Shown: positions 48,526-61,206 of the stretch, piece after piece
How the letters are laid out: each line of letters starts with the position of its first letter
Numbering within the stretch: the stretch's first letter is position 1
NCBI GenBank assembly: GCA_013423325.1
Contig: BLJB01000031.1
Coordinates: 168,075 to 232,074 of the forward strand
DNA from: Usnea hakonensis
Lineage: Eukaryota; Ascomycota; Lecanoromycetes; Lecanorales; Parmeliaceae
Length of the DNA stretch: 64,000 nucleotides
Direction: 5' to 3'
Notes under the pieces: model-generated
Told to the model about the DNA's origin: nothing
Databases searched by the model: none
What the model saw: only the letters and a program-made list of their open reading frames with translations
Made by a program: the position numbers and the translations under genes

Positions 48526-50158
48526 ATATATTTAGATATTCCGGCTCTTATTTACTTATATAGATTATCTAATTAATTATATATTTAATTAAAGTTATTA
48601 TTCTAATACTTCTTCTTAATATATAGTAGCTATATTAAGATTATAATATAATAATTACTATTTTTTACTTACTATATTATTATAAGCCTAATAACTAAAT
48701 TTACTACCTCGTTAGTAATTAGCCTTAATAGTATTAAACTATTATATTAAAAGCTTAGATCTAGTCCTCTAATTAAACCTAATCTTCTAAACTTCTATAT
48801 TTTCTAAATAATTATATTATATCTTAATCCTTTCTAATAGAGATTTCTATAATTCTTACTAATAATTTCTACTAATAAATTTATTAAGAGATCTTATTAA
48901 TTCTATTATTAAACTTTATTAATTTTTTTATTAAAAATCTATTATATTAATTCTTTTTTCTATTTAATCTATTATTCTAACTTCTATTATTATAATCTAG
49001 ATAGATAAAGTTATTTTTAAAATATTTTAAAAAGCGATCTCTTTAGCCTAATAGATTAATAAGTTTATAAAGACCGGCTACTCCTTTTTAAAAGTAATTA
49101 AACTATTAATTAACTATTTTATTTATTATATTACTATCTATTTCTAGAGATTATCTATATTTTTAAGATACTTAATTACCCTTTTATCTTTACGAGACCC
49201 CTAAAAAAAAGGGAAATCTCGAGAGTAAGCTAGATTAAACTTTTTAAGATTTAATAAAATTATCTAGTCTATTAGTTAGACTATTAATAAAGCTACCTTT
49301 TATAGATTATTAAAATAATTTATAATACTTATATTATTTTTTATTAAATTACTAGTACCCTTCTCTATTAATAATACTTCTATCTTATTAAGTCCTCTTT
49401 ATAAAAATCCTCTATTATATATTAATAATCCTTTTAAGGAGGAGGTATATTACTTTCTATTACAAAGTTCGAATAATCTCTTTTAGGATTCTATATTATT
49501 ATTATTTAATAGTATTAGCGAGACTATCTAAATAACTTCTATAGAAAAGATAGTCTATAATAAGCTAATTAGATTAAAGCTAGATCTTAGAATAAAATAA
49601 TTAATACTATTATTCTAAATAATATTATAGTAGCTATAAGAGCTTATTAATAATTTAGTAATTAATATTATTTAGACTATTATTCTTTTTACTAGTTCCC
49701 TAGATACTCTAGACCTATTAGAAAAACTAAGTCTTTCTAGTATTAATAGTAAAGATACTACTTTTAAAACTAGTTTTTATAAATTAAAAGTAGATAATAT
49801 TAATTTTTTTAATTCCATCTATAAAGGAGAAAGCCTTATTATTAATATAGGGCGATATATTTTCTATAAAGATATATATATCTTTATAGATTATATTAAA
49901 AATATAGCGGAAATTAAGACTAGTAATAAGATTTAGTAAATCTTACTAATATATTTTTATAATAAAATATTAATATAGTACTCTATAAAGCTTATTAAGC
50001 TAGAAAAAATATTATTTTAGATAGCTCCTCTTTTTTTTTAATATAACTTAATAATTAAATAATTTAAAGAATATACTTCTATTACTATTAAAAAGATATA
50101 TATAAAAAAGTATATTATAGTTAATATATAAAATAATAAGTCTTTTAGAATATATATG

Positions 50159-50270
50159 TTAGGTTGCGGGCGGTAGTACCGCTAACCACTTGGCCACAGT
50201 GACCCAAAAAGAGCCCCGGACCCCGCTAAGGCAGGGGTCCTCCACTAACACACTACTTATTCGTGACAAT
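50159..50270 (-). repeat. 112-bp direct repeat, copy 1
   Basis: From TTAGGTTGCGGGCGGTAG to TTCGTGACAAT. It differs from copy 2 at four positions, all transitions of the RIP type. It contains an A-box sequence (50186-50196) but no B box follows at tRNA spacing, so it looks like a partial copy. Confidence 0.9.
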
Positions 50271-50472
50271 TGCACACCTTTTTGAGTGGCGCATGCCCCT
50301 ATGCGCTGGCCTACACAGCATGTTTCCAAGTAGGTGCCCCCCGGGGATGCGCCCCCGTAAGCTACTCTATGGCCTGGTGCGTACAGCTAGGGAAGGCACG
50401 AGGGTTCATTAAGCCCCCACCGAAACCCGAGTATAGCCGAGTAACCTGCGCAAAGCTGACCAGTCCGACCCG

Positions 50473-50540
50473 GGATTCGAACCCAGGTATTGCTACCAAT
50501 TATTAGGTTGCGGGCGGTAGTACCGCTAACCACTTGGCCA
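50473..50540 (-). promoter_or_regulatory. RNA polymerase III internal promoter (A and B boxes)
   Basis: On the minus strand the A box TGGCCAAGTGG (50530-50540) is followed after 46 bp by GGTTCGAATCC (50473-50483), an exact match to the B-box consensus. The spacing fits tRNA-type promoters. Whether it is transcribed is not visible. Confidence 0.75.
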
Positions 50541-50614
50541 CAGTAACCCAAAAAGAGCCCCGGACCCCGCTAAGGTAGGGGTCCTCCACTAATACACTAC
50601 TTGTTCGTGACAAT
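50503..50614 (-). repeat. 112-bp direct repeat, copy 2
   Basis: Same length as copy 1, with GTAACCC for GTGACCC, GGTAGGGG for GGCAGGGG, AATACAC for AACACAC, and CTTGTTCG for CTTATTCG. This copy supplies the A box of the complete A/B promoter. Confidence 0.9.
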
Positions 50615-53039
50615 ATATATAGAGTATTATATAGTATATAAAGGCTATAAAAGCTATAATAATATATAATTAAATACTTATAGTCTAGAATAATTTAGCT
50701 TTAAAATTTTATTAATATATTTTAAAACTAACTATTAAAACTATTTTAAGTTAATTTCTAGATAATCTTAATTTAAAGATAAACTTATAATTTAAAATAA
50801 TATAGTAAAACCGCTTATCTAATAAAAAGCTAGTACTATTATTAAAATAGACTAATTAATATTTAAATAATTATTATTAAGATAGCTTTTCTAGGCCGTT
50901 ATTTTTTAAATCTTAACTATATTATTAATAAAGATCTTATTTAGACTATATATTATATAATAATAATTATAGAAATAGTTATATTAACTATTAATATTAA
51001 TATTAGCTATAGTAAAGTCTTTTTTAATAGATATATCCTATTTTACTAATACCTTATTAGCTATTCTAAATTATTATTAGAAATATATTAATTTTAATAT
51101 ACTAGCCCTTTTAGCCTTTTTAGTCTAATCCCTATAATAGGTCTAGAAGAGGATAAGGTAGACTAAATTATAATAACTTTTTTAATTATAATTAACTAGC
51201 TCCTATTAAGTTATAATAAGATATAATTTATTTAACTATAAAATATAAAGAGTCTTTTTAAAAAAATTAAAATTATAATTATAATAATTCTTAAAAATCT
51301 TATAATAATATCTAGACTTTATTAGAAAGTAAGGCTAATAACTATTATATTAATAGAGATCTTAATTATTACTAATTTTATTTAGAAGATAAATCGACTA
51401 GTTTTTTTTTCTAACTATTCTAAATAGAAGAAAATAGTATAAATAAATATCTTACTATTATTATTTTATATTAATATTATAAATATCTTTTAATTTTTTT
51501 TAATAGTAATAAATTTTATTATTATTTTAATAATCTAGAGAAGAGGTATTAAAAGTTAATTTTAAATATCTAGAAAATTTAATTTCGAATCCTCTTATAT
51601 ATTTAGCTACTTCGGACTTAGCTATTAAGAAACTAGATTTCTAAATAGTTATTAAGATTATTAGATTTATAACTTTCTATACTATTTCTTTAGACTTCTA
51701 AAATACTAATACTATTATAAAATCTAAATAGTTCTAAGTATCTTCTAAGATAATTATTAAGTCTTTAATTAATTTAGTAATTAAAATTAATATTAAATAT
51801 ATTTTTAAAAGTTACTATTATATTATAATAGGCGTATAATTATTTTTAGATATAAATCTAAATAATAGTTATCTCGATATTAGTTATTTAATAACTCTAA
51901 TAGATTAAGCTTTTCTAGAACTAGTAAGGCTAAATCTAGTTATTAAAATTATAGCGAGTCTAATTAAAGTCTATAGTCTAGAATCTAATATATATAAAAT
52001 TATTAAATATATAATTATTTTACTATATTTTTTTAGTAAGAACTCTATTATTATATTCGCTCCTTAGAAAATCTATATTATTAATAATCTTAAGATAAAT
52101 ATTCTAATTAGTATAGATATTATAGTTCTAAAATAAATTAATATTCTTATTTTTTAGTTTAAGGCGAGGATAGAAAACTATAATATATTAATTTTAATAG
52201 AAATATATATAAAGACTAGCCGCGTTATTGTTTATCTAATATATTCTAAAAAATCTTTTATTATACCTCTATATTTTTAGATATAAATTTTAACTTATTA
52301 TATCTTTTTTCTAGATCGAGATTTTATCTTTAAGCTAGTTAATATAAATATAAATCTAATCTTATTTATCTATTTTATTAACTTCGCGATATCTATTATT
52401 TTAGTAAAAAATAATATTAAGAATATTATTTAGATTTCTAAAAATTTTTAGCTTAGCTCGATTTAGGAGATAAACTTTAATAATTATTATTATATTATTA
52501 TTAGTTAAAAAGATATTATTAAATTAGCTAGTTACTATTCTAAAATGAAATACTTAGAAGACTAGATTTATTAGATCTTTAAAAAAGTTATAGCTACTTT
52601 AATTATTACTTTATTAATTTTAATAGTTAAAAATATTATTTTATTTATTATTCTAATAGATTTAACCCCTATTAATATCTTTATACTAAAAGTAGTAATT
52701 TTTAGTATCTTAATTATATTAGAGATTATTATTACTCTTATAGTAATAGATACTATAATATCTAGTAATATTATGGTATATAAAAATAATCTAGAAATCT
52801 AAATTTAATAAATAAATTCTCGACCTTATAGTAAAAAGATAGATTTATAGATCTTTTAGAAAAGAAATAAATATATATATCTCTAAAGTCTAATTAGAAA
52901 AAGTATATATTTAAAATAGTTAAAATTTATCTATTTAGTATTAAGTTAAAAGATATTATTAATAAAATATTTAATAAATTATATAAATAAGAAAGAATAA
53001 ATTAAATTAATAAATTAATACTATTTTCTTTCTCTATTT

Positions 53040-53659
53040 TTACTATTTATTAGACTATATTAAATAATATTTATAAGGGATATACTATTATAGATATTAG
53101 AGGGTTAAATATTATAATCTAGACTAATATATATTTATTATTTTTATAGTTAGATTTAATTTCTTCTATTAAAGACTATAAGTTTATTAATATTATAAAT
53201 TATACTTCTTTCTTTTATTAGTAGAGAGTATATTATAGAGACTAATATAAATTTATAATAATTAATTATTAAGGGTAAAAAACCTTTAATATTATAGTAA
53301 TAAGATATAAGAATTTATTAATATATATCTAGAAATAGATAGATTAATTTCTCTAATAGTTTAATTTTATCTAGATCTATATAGATAATATAATTATCTA
53401 TTTCGAAATTTTAGAAAAATATATCTAATATCTATACTAGATATTTAATCTATTTATTTAATTAGATATTTTAGTTAATTCTAATAAGGCTTTTCTCGAT
53501 TATTTATTAATTTAGTTACTTAATTAAAAGATAGATCTACTTAGTTTATAAACTATCGAAGATAAATTTAAGATAATTTTCTAATTAATATTTCTAGAAA
53601 TACTATCTAAATTAGAGATCTATCTAAGAATAACTAGATAGCTTTAAGATTATATAGTA
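53040..53659 (+). pseudogene. Gypsy element 2 reverse transcriptase relic, interrupted
   Basis: Plus-strand relic with the RT catalytic segment YIDNIIIY (Y-I-D-N at 53378-53389; the second Asp mutated), followed by a KAFLDY segment and a GITRQLR-like linker region just before the copia insertion. Upstream segments with YKFINI and FFYQ match the RT palm region of the same family. There are in-frame stops throughout. The frame continues at 61207 into the RNase H relic. Confidence 0.75.
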
Positions 53660-53664
53660 AACTA

Positions 53665-53810
53665 TGTTGAAAGTAGGTATGTGGAACACTTGTTTTATTG
53701 GTTGATTGATTCTGGAAGTACAAGAAATGTGTAAGACTATTTATAAAATACTAAGGCGCTAAGGTTACGTAACGAAGTTACGTAACTCGATAAACCTTCC
53801 TATTTTAATA
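53665..53810 (-). repeat. Copia LTR, left copy
   Basis: 146 bp. The left half is nearly free of RIP (GTATGTGGAACACTTGTTTT, TTGGTTGATTGATTCTGG), while the right half is mutated (CTAAGGCGCTAAGGTTACG). Confidence 0.92.
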
Positions 53811-54789
53811 CTCCTACTCGAGTATATTTCTTCTTCTAAAAAATTAAATTCTAACTCCTATATTAACTCTATACTATATAACGGTAATATTAGGGTAGTA
53901 GAGGTAATATAATAATATAGTAGTAAGTATTACGCTATATAATAGCTCGATATTTAATCCTATAATAATATTACTATATAAACTTTCCACTTTTTATAAA
54001 AATATAGTTATTTAAAAATCTTTTTTAATATCTAGCGAGTATATACTAAATTTTAAGTAAAATAAGGTCGAAGGATATATATAGAGGTCCGTATATTATA
54101 TAAGGAATACTCCGAGTAGCTATAATAGCTATAGTAGCTAAATAGTAACTAGGTAAATAGCTACGAGGCTAGAAGTAATACTTTAGGGTCGAGATAGTAC
54201 TATAAGGACCCGTATAAGGTAGGTTAGAAGGCCCCTATATATTAGTAGTTAGAGTTAACTCTAGGGAGGAAAAGAAAAGGATTAATTAGCTATTAATAGC
54301 GAACTCTAGAAAGGAAAAGAAAAGGATTAATTAATAGTTAATAATAAAGAGAAAAGATATAAGGGGAGAGTCTACTAAGTATAGACTAATTAATAAGACT
54401 AATAAGCCGAATTATCTAGACTAGTTAATAGGACTAATTTAGTATCGAGAGACTAGGTAATTTAGTATTCTAGGCGCTAAGAAGGGGCCGAGAGACTAGG
54501 TAATTTAATATTTAAGGCGCTAAGAGGGGATAACGATAATAGTAATAATATATCTAAAAAGGAGGTTTAGGAGGGGTAAATTATAGATTAATCTTAATAA
54601 TAACTAAAGGTTAGAAAGGGCGAATAGCTCCTATAGACTATCTAGTTATTAGTTTAATCGTTTTAGGCTAATAGTCTTACGAAATATCTTAAACTTATCC
54701 CTTAAAAGAGTCTTAGTTAATCTATTAGTAACTTATAAATTAGTAGGAGTATATTTAAAGGCTACTAATTTATTAGCTACTTTCTCCCT

Positions 54790-57700
54790 ATAGAAATAAT
54801 TAGTAATATTAATATACTTAGTATAACTGTAAGATCTAGGATCTTTTAATAATATAATTACCCCCTAGTTATCCCTATAGATAATAACTATTTCTAGGCC
54901 GTTACTATATCTAGGTTATAGAGATATTAATAAGCTTCGTAATTAAATCGCCTCTTTAGTAATTTATATTTAGCTAATATACTTAGCCTTATGAGTAGAG
55001 AGGGTAATAGTAGCTTAGCGCTTAGAGGACTAACTAATTACTACGCTTCTTATATTAAATATATAGCCGGAAATAGAGCGATATATAGTGGTATTATCTA
55101 TCTAGTTAGAGTCTATATAGCTAATTAAGTCTAAAAGAGTACCCTAAAAGATTAGTTCTATATTAATAGTCCCTTTAAGATATATAAAGATCCTTTTAAC
55201 TACCCCCTAATACTTCTTAATTAGATTATATATATAGCGATTAACTATTAAAATAGTGAAGGCTAGATCTAGTCGAGTCCTAAATATTACGTATATAAGA
55301 GATTCTATAGCTAATTAGTAGTAGGTCTTATCCTTCTAAATAGCCTAATAACTATTCTCTACTAGTTCGTATTTAACTAAAGTCTCTATAGGAGTAGAGA
55401 CTAGTTTAGCCTCCTATATACTATTATTATAGAGTATATATTTAATATATCTAGCCTATCTAAGGCGGATAGTTTTTTTAGCCCTATTACGAGTTACTAT
55501 TATCCCTAGATAGTAAGTATAAGGCCCTAAATTAGTTATTCTAAACCAAGTATTAAGAGTATCCTTAATACGCTAGATATCTCTATAATTAGGACTAATT
55601 ATAAGTATATTATCTACGTATAGAGCCACGATAGTACCCGTATAACTATTAGTAAATATATTATAATTAGTATTAATAGGGTAGAGTCTTTACTCCTTTA
55701 TAAAATTAGAGAAGGTATTATACTATATATAGGGGGATTACTTTAAACTATATAAGGCCTTATTAAGCTTATAAACCTTATTAGGGTATTATTTCGACTT
55801 AAAACTAATAGGCTATATTATATAAATAATCTCCTTAACTACCCTATATAAGAAAATAGTTTTAATATCTATTTACTCTAGATTCTAATCTAGAGCCGCT
55901 ATAAGAGTAAATAAGGCCTTATAGCTTATAGACTTAATAATTAAAATAAAAATCTTATTATAATCTAAGCCTTTATACTAAGAGTATTCTAGTACTATCT
56001 AGCGTACCTTATAGCGAGTAACTTCTCCTTTTAGGCCTCGCTTTAGGGTAAATATCTACTTACCTCTTAGAGGCTTATAGTCTAATAGATAATCTACTAG
56101 CTCCTACGTCTTATTTTCTATTAATAAATTAATTTTATCTTCTATAGCGGCTTCCTAATTATCCTTATTAGGGTTATTATCCGAGACTACTTTATTATAG
56201 CTCTTAGGCTTATAGGATTCCTAGATAATAAATATAAGTAAGGCTAGTAAGTCTAGTAAGAGATTATAATATTATAGTTTAAAATAATTTATAAGAGGTC
56301 TAGATAATTCCGAAGTTATACTTAAACTAGAAGTTAGTAGTATACCGGTAAATATTAATATTAGCGAGTTAGCTATAAGAGTAGAAGGTATAGATATAGA
56401 GGCTCTAGAAGTAGGAGTAGAAAAAAGTACTAGTTTATCTTCTATAATAATAATTTAGGGGTCTATAATAATAGATATTAAACCTTTCCTAGGCTAAATT
56501 ATTATTATTAACGATAGTAATATTTCCCCTACTAGGGGAGGCTTTAGCTATTTAATATAAAGGAATTTAGATAGAATCTTCCCCTATATTATCTAAAATA
56601 TATAAAAAGTTCTTTTATCTTTAAGTAGTATCTAATAGATTTAATTACTCTTATACCCTAGAAGTCTAGTAGGGCTTTTAATAATAATATAGTCCTAACT
56701 AGTCTTCTAGCTAGTACTAGGTTTCTAAATAAGATACTAGCTATAGGAGCTAATAAAATAAAGATACTTTAGTTTTAGCTAGACGCTAGTATTAGCTTTA
56801 TAGAGAGTTAACTTATAGCTCTAAATAGGGCGATAATTATATAAGTAGTTAACTACTATTATTAGTTAAGACTAATATTCTATAGAGAGATCTATCTCTT
56901 CTATTACTATAAAGATATATCCCTTTAGGTCCTAGTTAAGTCTTTTAGAGGAGCTATTTTATTTAGAATTACTTAGGATAGTAGGCTTCTATATAATACT
57001 ACTATTAATATAAAATTAATTAAATTTATAGTTAGAGTACTTATTATCCTAGTTTATTTATAGTCTATTATACTAAAAGTCTCCTCTTTTATTATATATA
57101 AGGTAATAATAAAATATAGTAAATATTTTATTTTTAAAGCGGAGGACTTCTACTTTAGAGACTTTTATATAGTCGTTAAGAAAGATAATAAAGTATTTAA
57201 AATTAAGCTTAATTTCCTCTATTATATTAAGATTACTATAAATAAGATCTAAATATTATCTATTAGAGTAAATATAAAAAGTATATCTAACTTACTATAT
57301 CTTCTTAATAGCGTAAGATATATAAGGTACCTTATCTATAACTTCCTTAAATAGATTAATACCGTAGTATTCGAGCTATTATATATCTCTAGAGTACTTT
57401 AGATAATAATAGTAGTAAGCTATAATTTTAGAATTAGGCTTATACTTCTATCTCTTTTATAATCTATCCTTATAGTTAAAAATTATAGAATTAAGGTTTA
57501 AATCTAAATCTAAAAATAAATCTAAAACTAACTCCGAATCTAAGCTATTATAACTAGACGCGAAGCTAATATTAGAGTCGGACTTATAGCGAGAGCTATA
57601 AGAATACTTTCTAATAGATATAGAGAAGATAATTAGGCCTTCTATTAGATTAGCGGCTATTATAGCTAAGCGGGATTTCTACTTTAAGGATAAATAAGAT

Positions 57701-58000
57701 TTAGAGGCTTATTTTAGTATTAGGACTAATATAGTAAGCTACTTAGACTTATCTTCCTATATATTAAACTAATAGATATTATTATTAATAAGCTAAATAG
57801 TAATTCCCCTTATCCCGATCTCGATTCCCTTAGGAACGATTTTTATTAGATAGCCTAATTATATTAGCTTACCTTAAAAAATTAGGTTTATAGATAGACT
57901 AGGGATATAGAGGATATCGTTAAAGATTAAAAGATAATATTAATTACTAATATTAAATTTAATCTTAATTTTATCTTTTCTAATCGGTCTAAAGAATCCC
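54790..58000 (-). pseudogene. Copia pol relic
   Basis: Read on the minus strand: NDILYIPSLSINLI near 57950-57880 (gag-protease/integrase junction type), integrase region about 57450-56700 with few readable blocks, RT with GYTGTIVALYVDNILIISP (about 55645-55590; the second catalytic Asp now Asn), and RNase H with SWSSKRQATITLST...KEAI and later FKYTPTNL (about 55045-54745). C-to-T and G-to-A changes explain the stops. It is a relic. Confidence 0.85.
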
Positions 58001-61000
58001 CTAATATCCCTAATTAGCCGGTAGTTATCGCTAGTAGTAAGAGTATATATCTTAAAGACTAAACGGTTAGGCGTTATATAGACTAAATAGTATAAATCTA
58101 AACCCTATCGTATTAGGAGTTTAGCGGGTTCTATAGATATAATAATAGTCTTTATAATATAGGATTCTAGTTTCTTATCTTTAGAGAGTACTATATAATA
58201 GTTATATCTACTATAGTCCTAATTAGTATTAGAGTTAGAAGCCGAACTATCTTTATTACTAGTATTATAGTAAGTAGAATTAATATCTTAATAAGGCTTA
58301 TAAGACTTCTTATAATAGTTATAATAATTATAATAATTACTCTTTTAATTATAACTATTATAATATCTATAATCTCTATTATTATACTATTATTTATCGT
58401 TATTATTCTAGCTATAGCTTAATATCCGCTTATATTAGTTTATTCTACCCTTATATTTATTACGGGTATAATAGTTCTTTTTATAATTCTAATAGAACTT
58501 AATTAAGTATTAGATATAAATAGTATCTAGTCCTTCGACTATATCGTCCTAGGGCTTTTTAATTCTAAAAGTAGTTACGATATAAGCCTCTAACTATATT
58601 ACTACTATTCCTAAAATAGATTTAATATAACTAGCTAAAGGATTAATTATACTTTAAATAAATTACTATATTATATACTTAAGGCTATAGGCTATATTTT
58701 CGCTAGTATTTATAAGTTTATAGTTTTAGATATAGATTAAGAAGTAATTTTTATACTACTTTCTAAAATCTATATAAAAGAGAAAGATAAGGATATTATT
58801 ATTAAAGCCTACTCTCTTATATATATTAATAATATTATTATAGAGTTCCTTAAACTTCCCGGTATACTTAGTAATATTTATATAGTCCTAGAGCTTAAGA
58901 GTAAAAAGCTAACGGTAGAGGTTATTAAAAATATTAGAGCCTTTAGACTTATAATCGACTTTAATAGCTTCCTAGAGGAGATATATATTAGTAGTATAGT
59001 CTTTATAGTCGTTATAGTAATTAATACCTAAATAATTAAGTATTATATTATAGGCTAAAAAATACTTACTCTCCTATTTTTTAAGGCGGTCGTTATAGGT
59101 ACTATTACTAAGTTTAAGGATAGGAGTTAACTAAAGTAATTTAGATATAATACCTTCTAGAGTTGTATTCCTTTTTATAATATTAGTATCCTTAATTTAA
59201 CGAATATTAGATTAGATAATTTTTACTAGAAAGGTTAATTAAGGTATAATAGTATATCTCTATAATATAGTAGTAATAAAATAAATCTATATCTCTTACT
59301 TCTATATCTAGTACCCTTTAGGGTTCTTAAGCTTAGCGATCTTTAGTAAGGCTAGTACTCTTATCGAGTTATTCTTTATAGCTTAATAGAGTATATAAAG
59401 ATAATTTTACTTCGTAGCTAAATAAATTAGTATCGCTATATACCGAAAGAATTAATTTCTTAATAGAGAATCTAGAAGTCGTTAGAGTAGATTCCCTAGA
59501 TTTAGGCGGATAGTATATATCTTACTCGTATTCTAGGGTCTTCTAGATAGGTTTATTAAACTAATTTAGAAGCTAGATAGTAGCGCGTCTATAAGATTCG
59601 CCCTTTCCGATAGTATTATATATATTAAGATTACGGTAATAACGAAGGAAGTCTCGTATAAGGATCTAATACTATTTACGTTTATATAGCTAATCCTACT
59701 TAGAAATATAATAGACTCCGTCTACTTCTTTATAATTAATAATAATTTAAGCCTTTTACTTAAAAGTTAGAATATAGAAAGAATAGTAATATATACTAAC
59801 TAAAGTCTAGAGGTATAGTAGATTATATATAATATATATAGATCTTCTAATCTTATATAATAAGGTTTAGAGTATATATATTAATTCTAAAGCTTAGTTA
59901 AATAACTCCTTAATATTATCTCCCCTAATTATTTATATATTCTTAAAAAGGGGTTATACTTACTCGTACTATACGTACTTATTCTACTCCCTTACTCTTT
60001 TAAAACGTTCTTTTTTACTTACAACTTTACGCGCTACTATTTCTAAAAATAATAGTAATATTTAGTATAGAGTTAATAGAAATTTAAATAAGGGCGAAAT
60101 CTACTAAGATTATATAATTAGTAATTCGCTCGCTATTAATATTTAGTAATTACGATAGTAGCTCGATAATTATAGTTAAAATAGTAACTAGATATTAAGA
60201 TTAACTAACTCGAAATTTAATATAATAAGTAGTTAGGCTAGAAGCTCTAATAGTACCTTATTTATAAATTAATAGTAAAATTAATAGTATAATATTAGTA
60301 ATAGTACCCTTCGACTAAAATCGTTAGAAAGAGATTATAAGGAGGGACTAGTAATATAAAAATAGCTCGTAATTAGTTACCTAGTATTCTTTTAGATATA
60401 GTAATAATCTAAGCGGCTTTTAGATAGTAGTTTAATAGTAGTAGTATCCTTCGATTTATTTTAAAATATCGGAATAGATAGTTATAAGAGATTATCTAGA
60501 ATAACTAGTAAAATAAAACTAACTTCTTACTTTTATAATTAGTTATTTAGAGTCTTAGGGGTACGTAATAGCTATTCGGTTTAATTAGACCGCTTAGTAA
60601 CTTAATAGTACTAAAAATAGGTAGAGTAGATATAGTTTCGGGTACTCTCGAGCCTTATAATAATAGTATAGAGTAGGCGAATATAGTCTATATAATTTAT
60701 ATAGTCTAAGAAAACTCTATAGAGTTATAGTAATATCTAATTAGTATAATCTATAGGCGGAATAGTATCTTTTAATAGACGATTATTAGTCGATACTAGC
60801 GCGCGACCCGATCGCGGCTAGATAATAGTTATAGCGTAATTTATATACTTTTTAAAGTTAAATCGATCCCTATATCCTTTCTATAGTCTAATAGACTATC
60901 CCTAGTATAGTTAATTTTCTTACTCGGGTATATCCCGACTAATAGATAGTATAACTAGTAGTTCGTTTAGCCTTTTCTAGAACTCTTATTATAAGCTAGT

Positions 61001-61060
61001 AGGTATAATATAAAGCGAAAGGATTATTAAAATAATACTCTATAACCCGGGCTTATAACC

Positions 61061-61206
61061 TATTAAAAGTAGGTATATAGAACACTTATTTTATTAGTTA
61101 ATTGATTCTAGAAGTATAAGAAATATGCAAGACTATTTATAAAATACCAAGGCGCCAAGGTCACGTAACGAAGTCACGTGACTCGGTAAACCTTCCTATT
61201 TTGACA
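61061..61206 (-). repeat. Copia LTR, right copy
   Basis: 146 bp. The mutation pattern mirrors the left copy: the left half is RIP-mutated (TATTAAAAGTAGGTATATAG), and the right half is spared (CCAAGGCGCCAAGGTCACG, AGTCACGTGACTCGG). The AACTA duplication follows. Confidence 0.92.

Larger units (their letters stand above)
50158..50611 (-). mobile_element. GC-rich tRNA-related SINE-like element with terminal direct repeats
   Basis: A ~455-bp island of normal composition inside otherwise RIP-mutated DNA. On the minus strand it carries a pol III A box (TGGCCAAGTGG, 50530-50540) and a perfect B box (GGTTCGAATCC, 50473-50483) with 46 bp between them, as in tRNA genes. A clean tRNA cloverleaf does not form (acceptor arms pair poorly), so a tRNA-derived SINE or tRNA relic is likelier than a working tRNA. 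Two 112-bp direct repeats form its ends. AATATATAT occurs on both sides (50149-50157, 50612-50620), a possible 9-bp target duplication, though chance is possible in such AT-rich DNA. The open frame at 50270-50506 is not a believable protein. Confidence 0.7.
47269..53659 (+). mobile_element. Host Ty3/gypsy retrotransposon (element 2), left part
   Basis: Heavily RIP-mutated plus-strand element interrupted by other insertions. RT relics are clear near its right end (53040-53659). The preceding ~5.5 kb should be gag, protease and the N-terminal part of pol, but stops are so dense that I only infer this from position. The pol frame runs up to the AACTA duplication at 53660 and resumes at 61207. 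LTRs were not identified; the left one may lie left of 39,309. Confidence 0.65.
53665..61206 (-). mobile_element. Complete but RIP-killed Ty1/copia retrotransposon nested in gypsy element 2
   Basis: A 7,542-bp element with two 146-bp LTRs (53665-53810, 61061-61206), ends TGTTGAAAG... and ...TTTTGACA, and AACTA target duplications at 53660-53664 and 61207-61211. The pol order on the minus strand, read from right to left, is gag, protease region with ILYIPSLSINLI (about 57950-57880), integrase, RT with YVDN (55609-55620), and RNase H with WSSKRQATITLST (about 55040-55000). That order (integrase before RT) and these motifs define Ty1/copia. Stops are everywhere, so no functional protein remains. 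Its removal restores the interrupted gypsy pol frame. Confidence 0.92.

Noticed and set aside
50270..50506. 78-codon open frame in the GC-rich element
   Set aside because: Its sequence reads through the pol III B box (the SNPGI segment) and part of a repeat; translation of a non-coding element.
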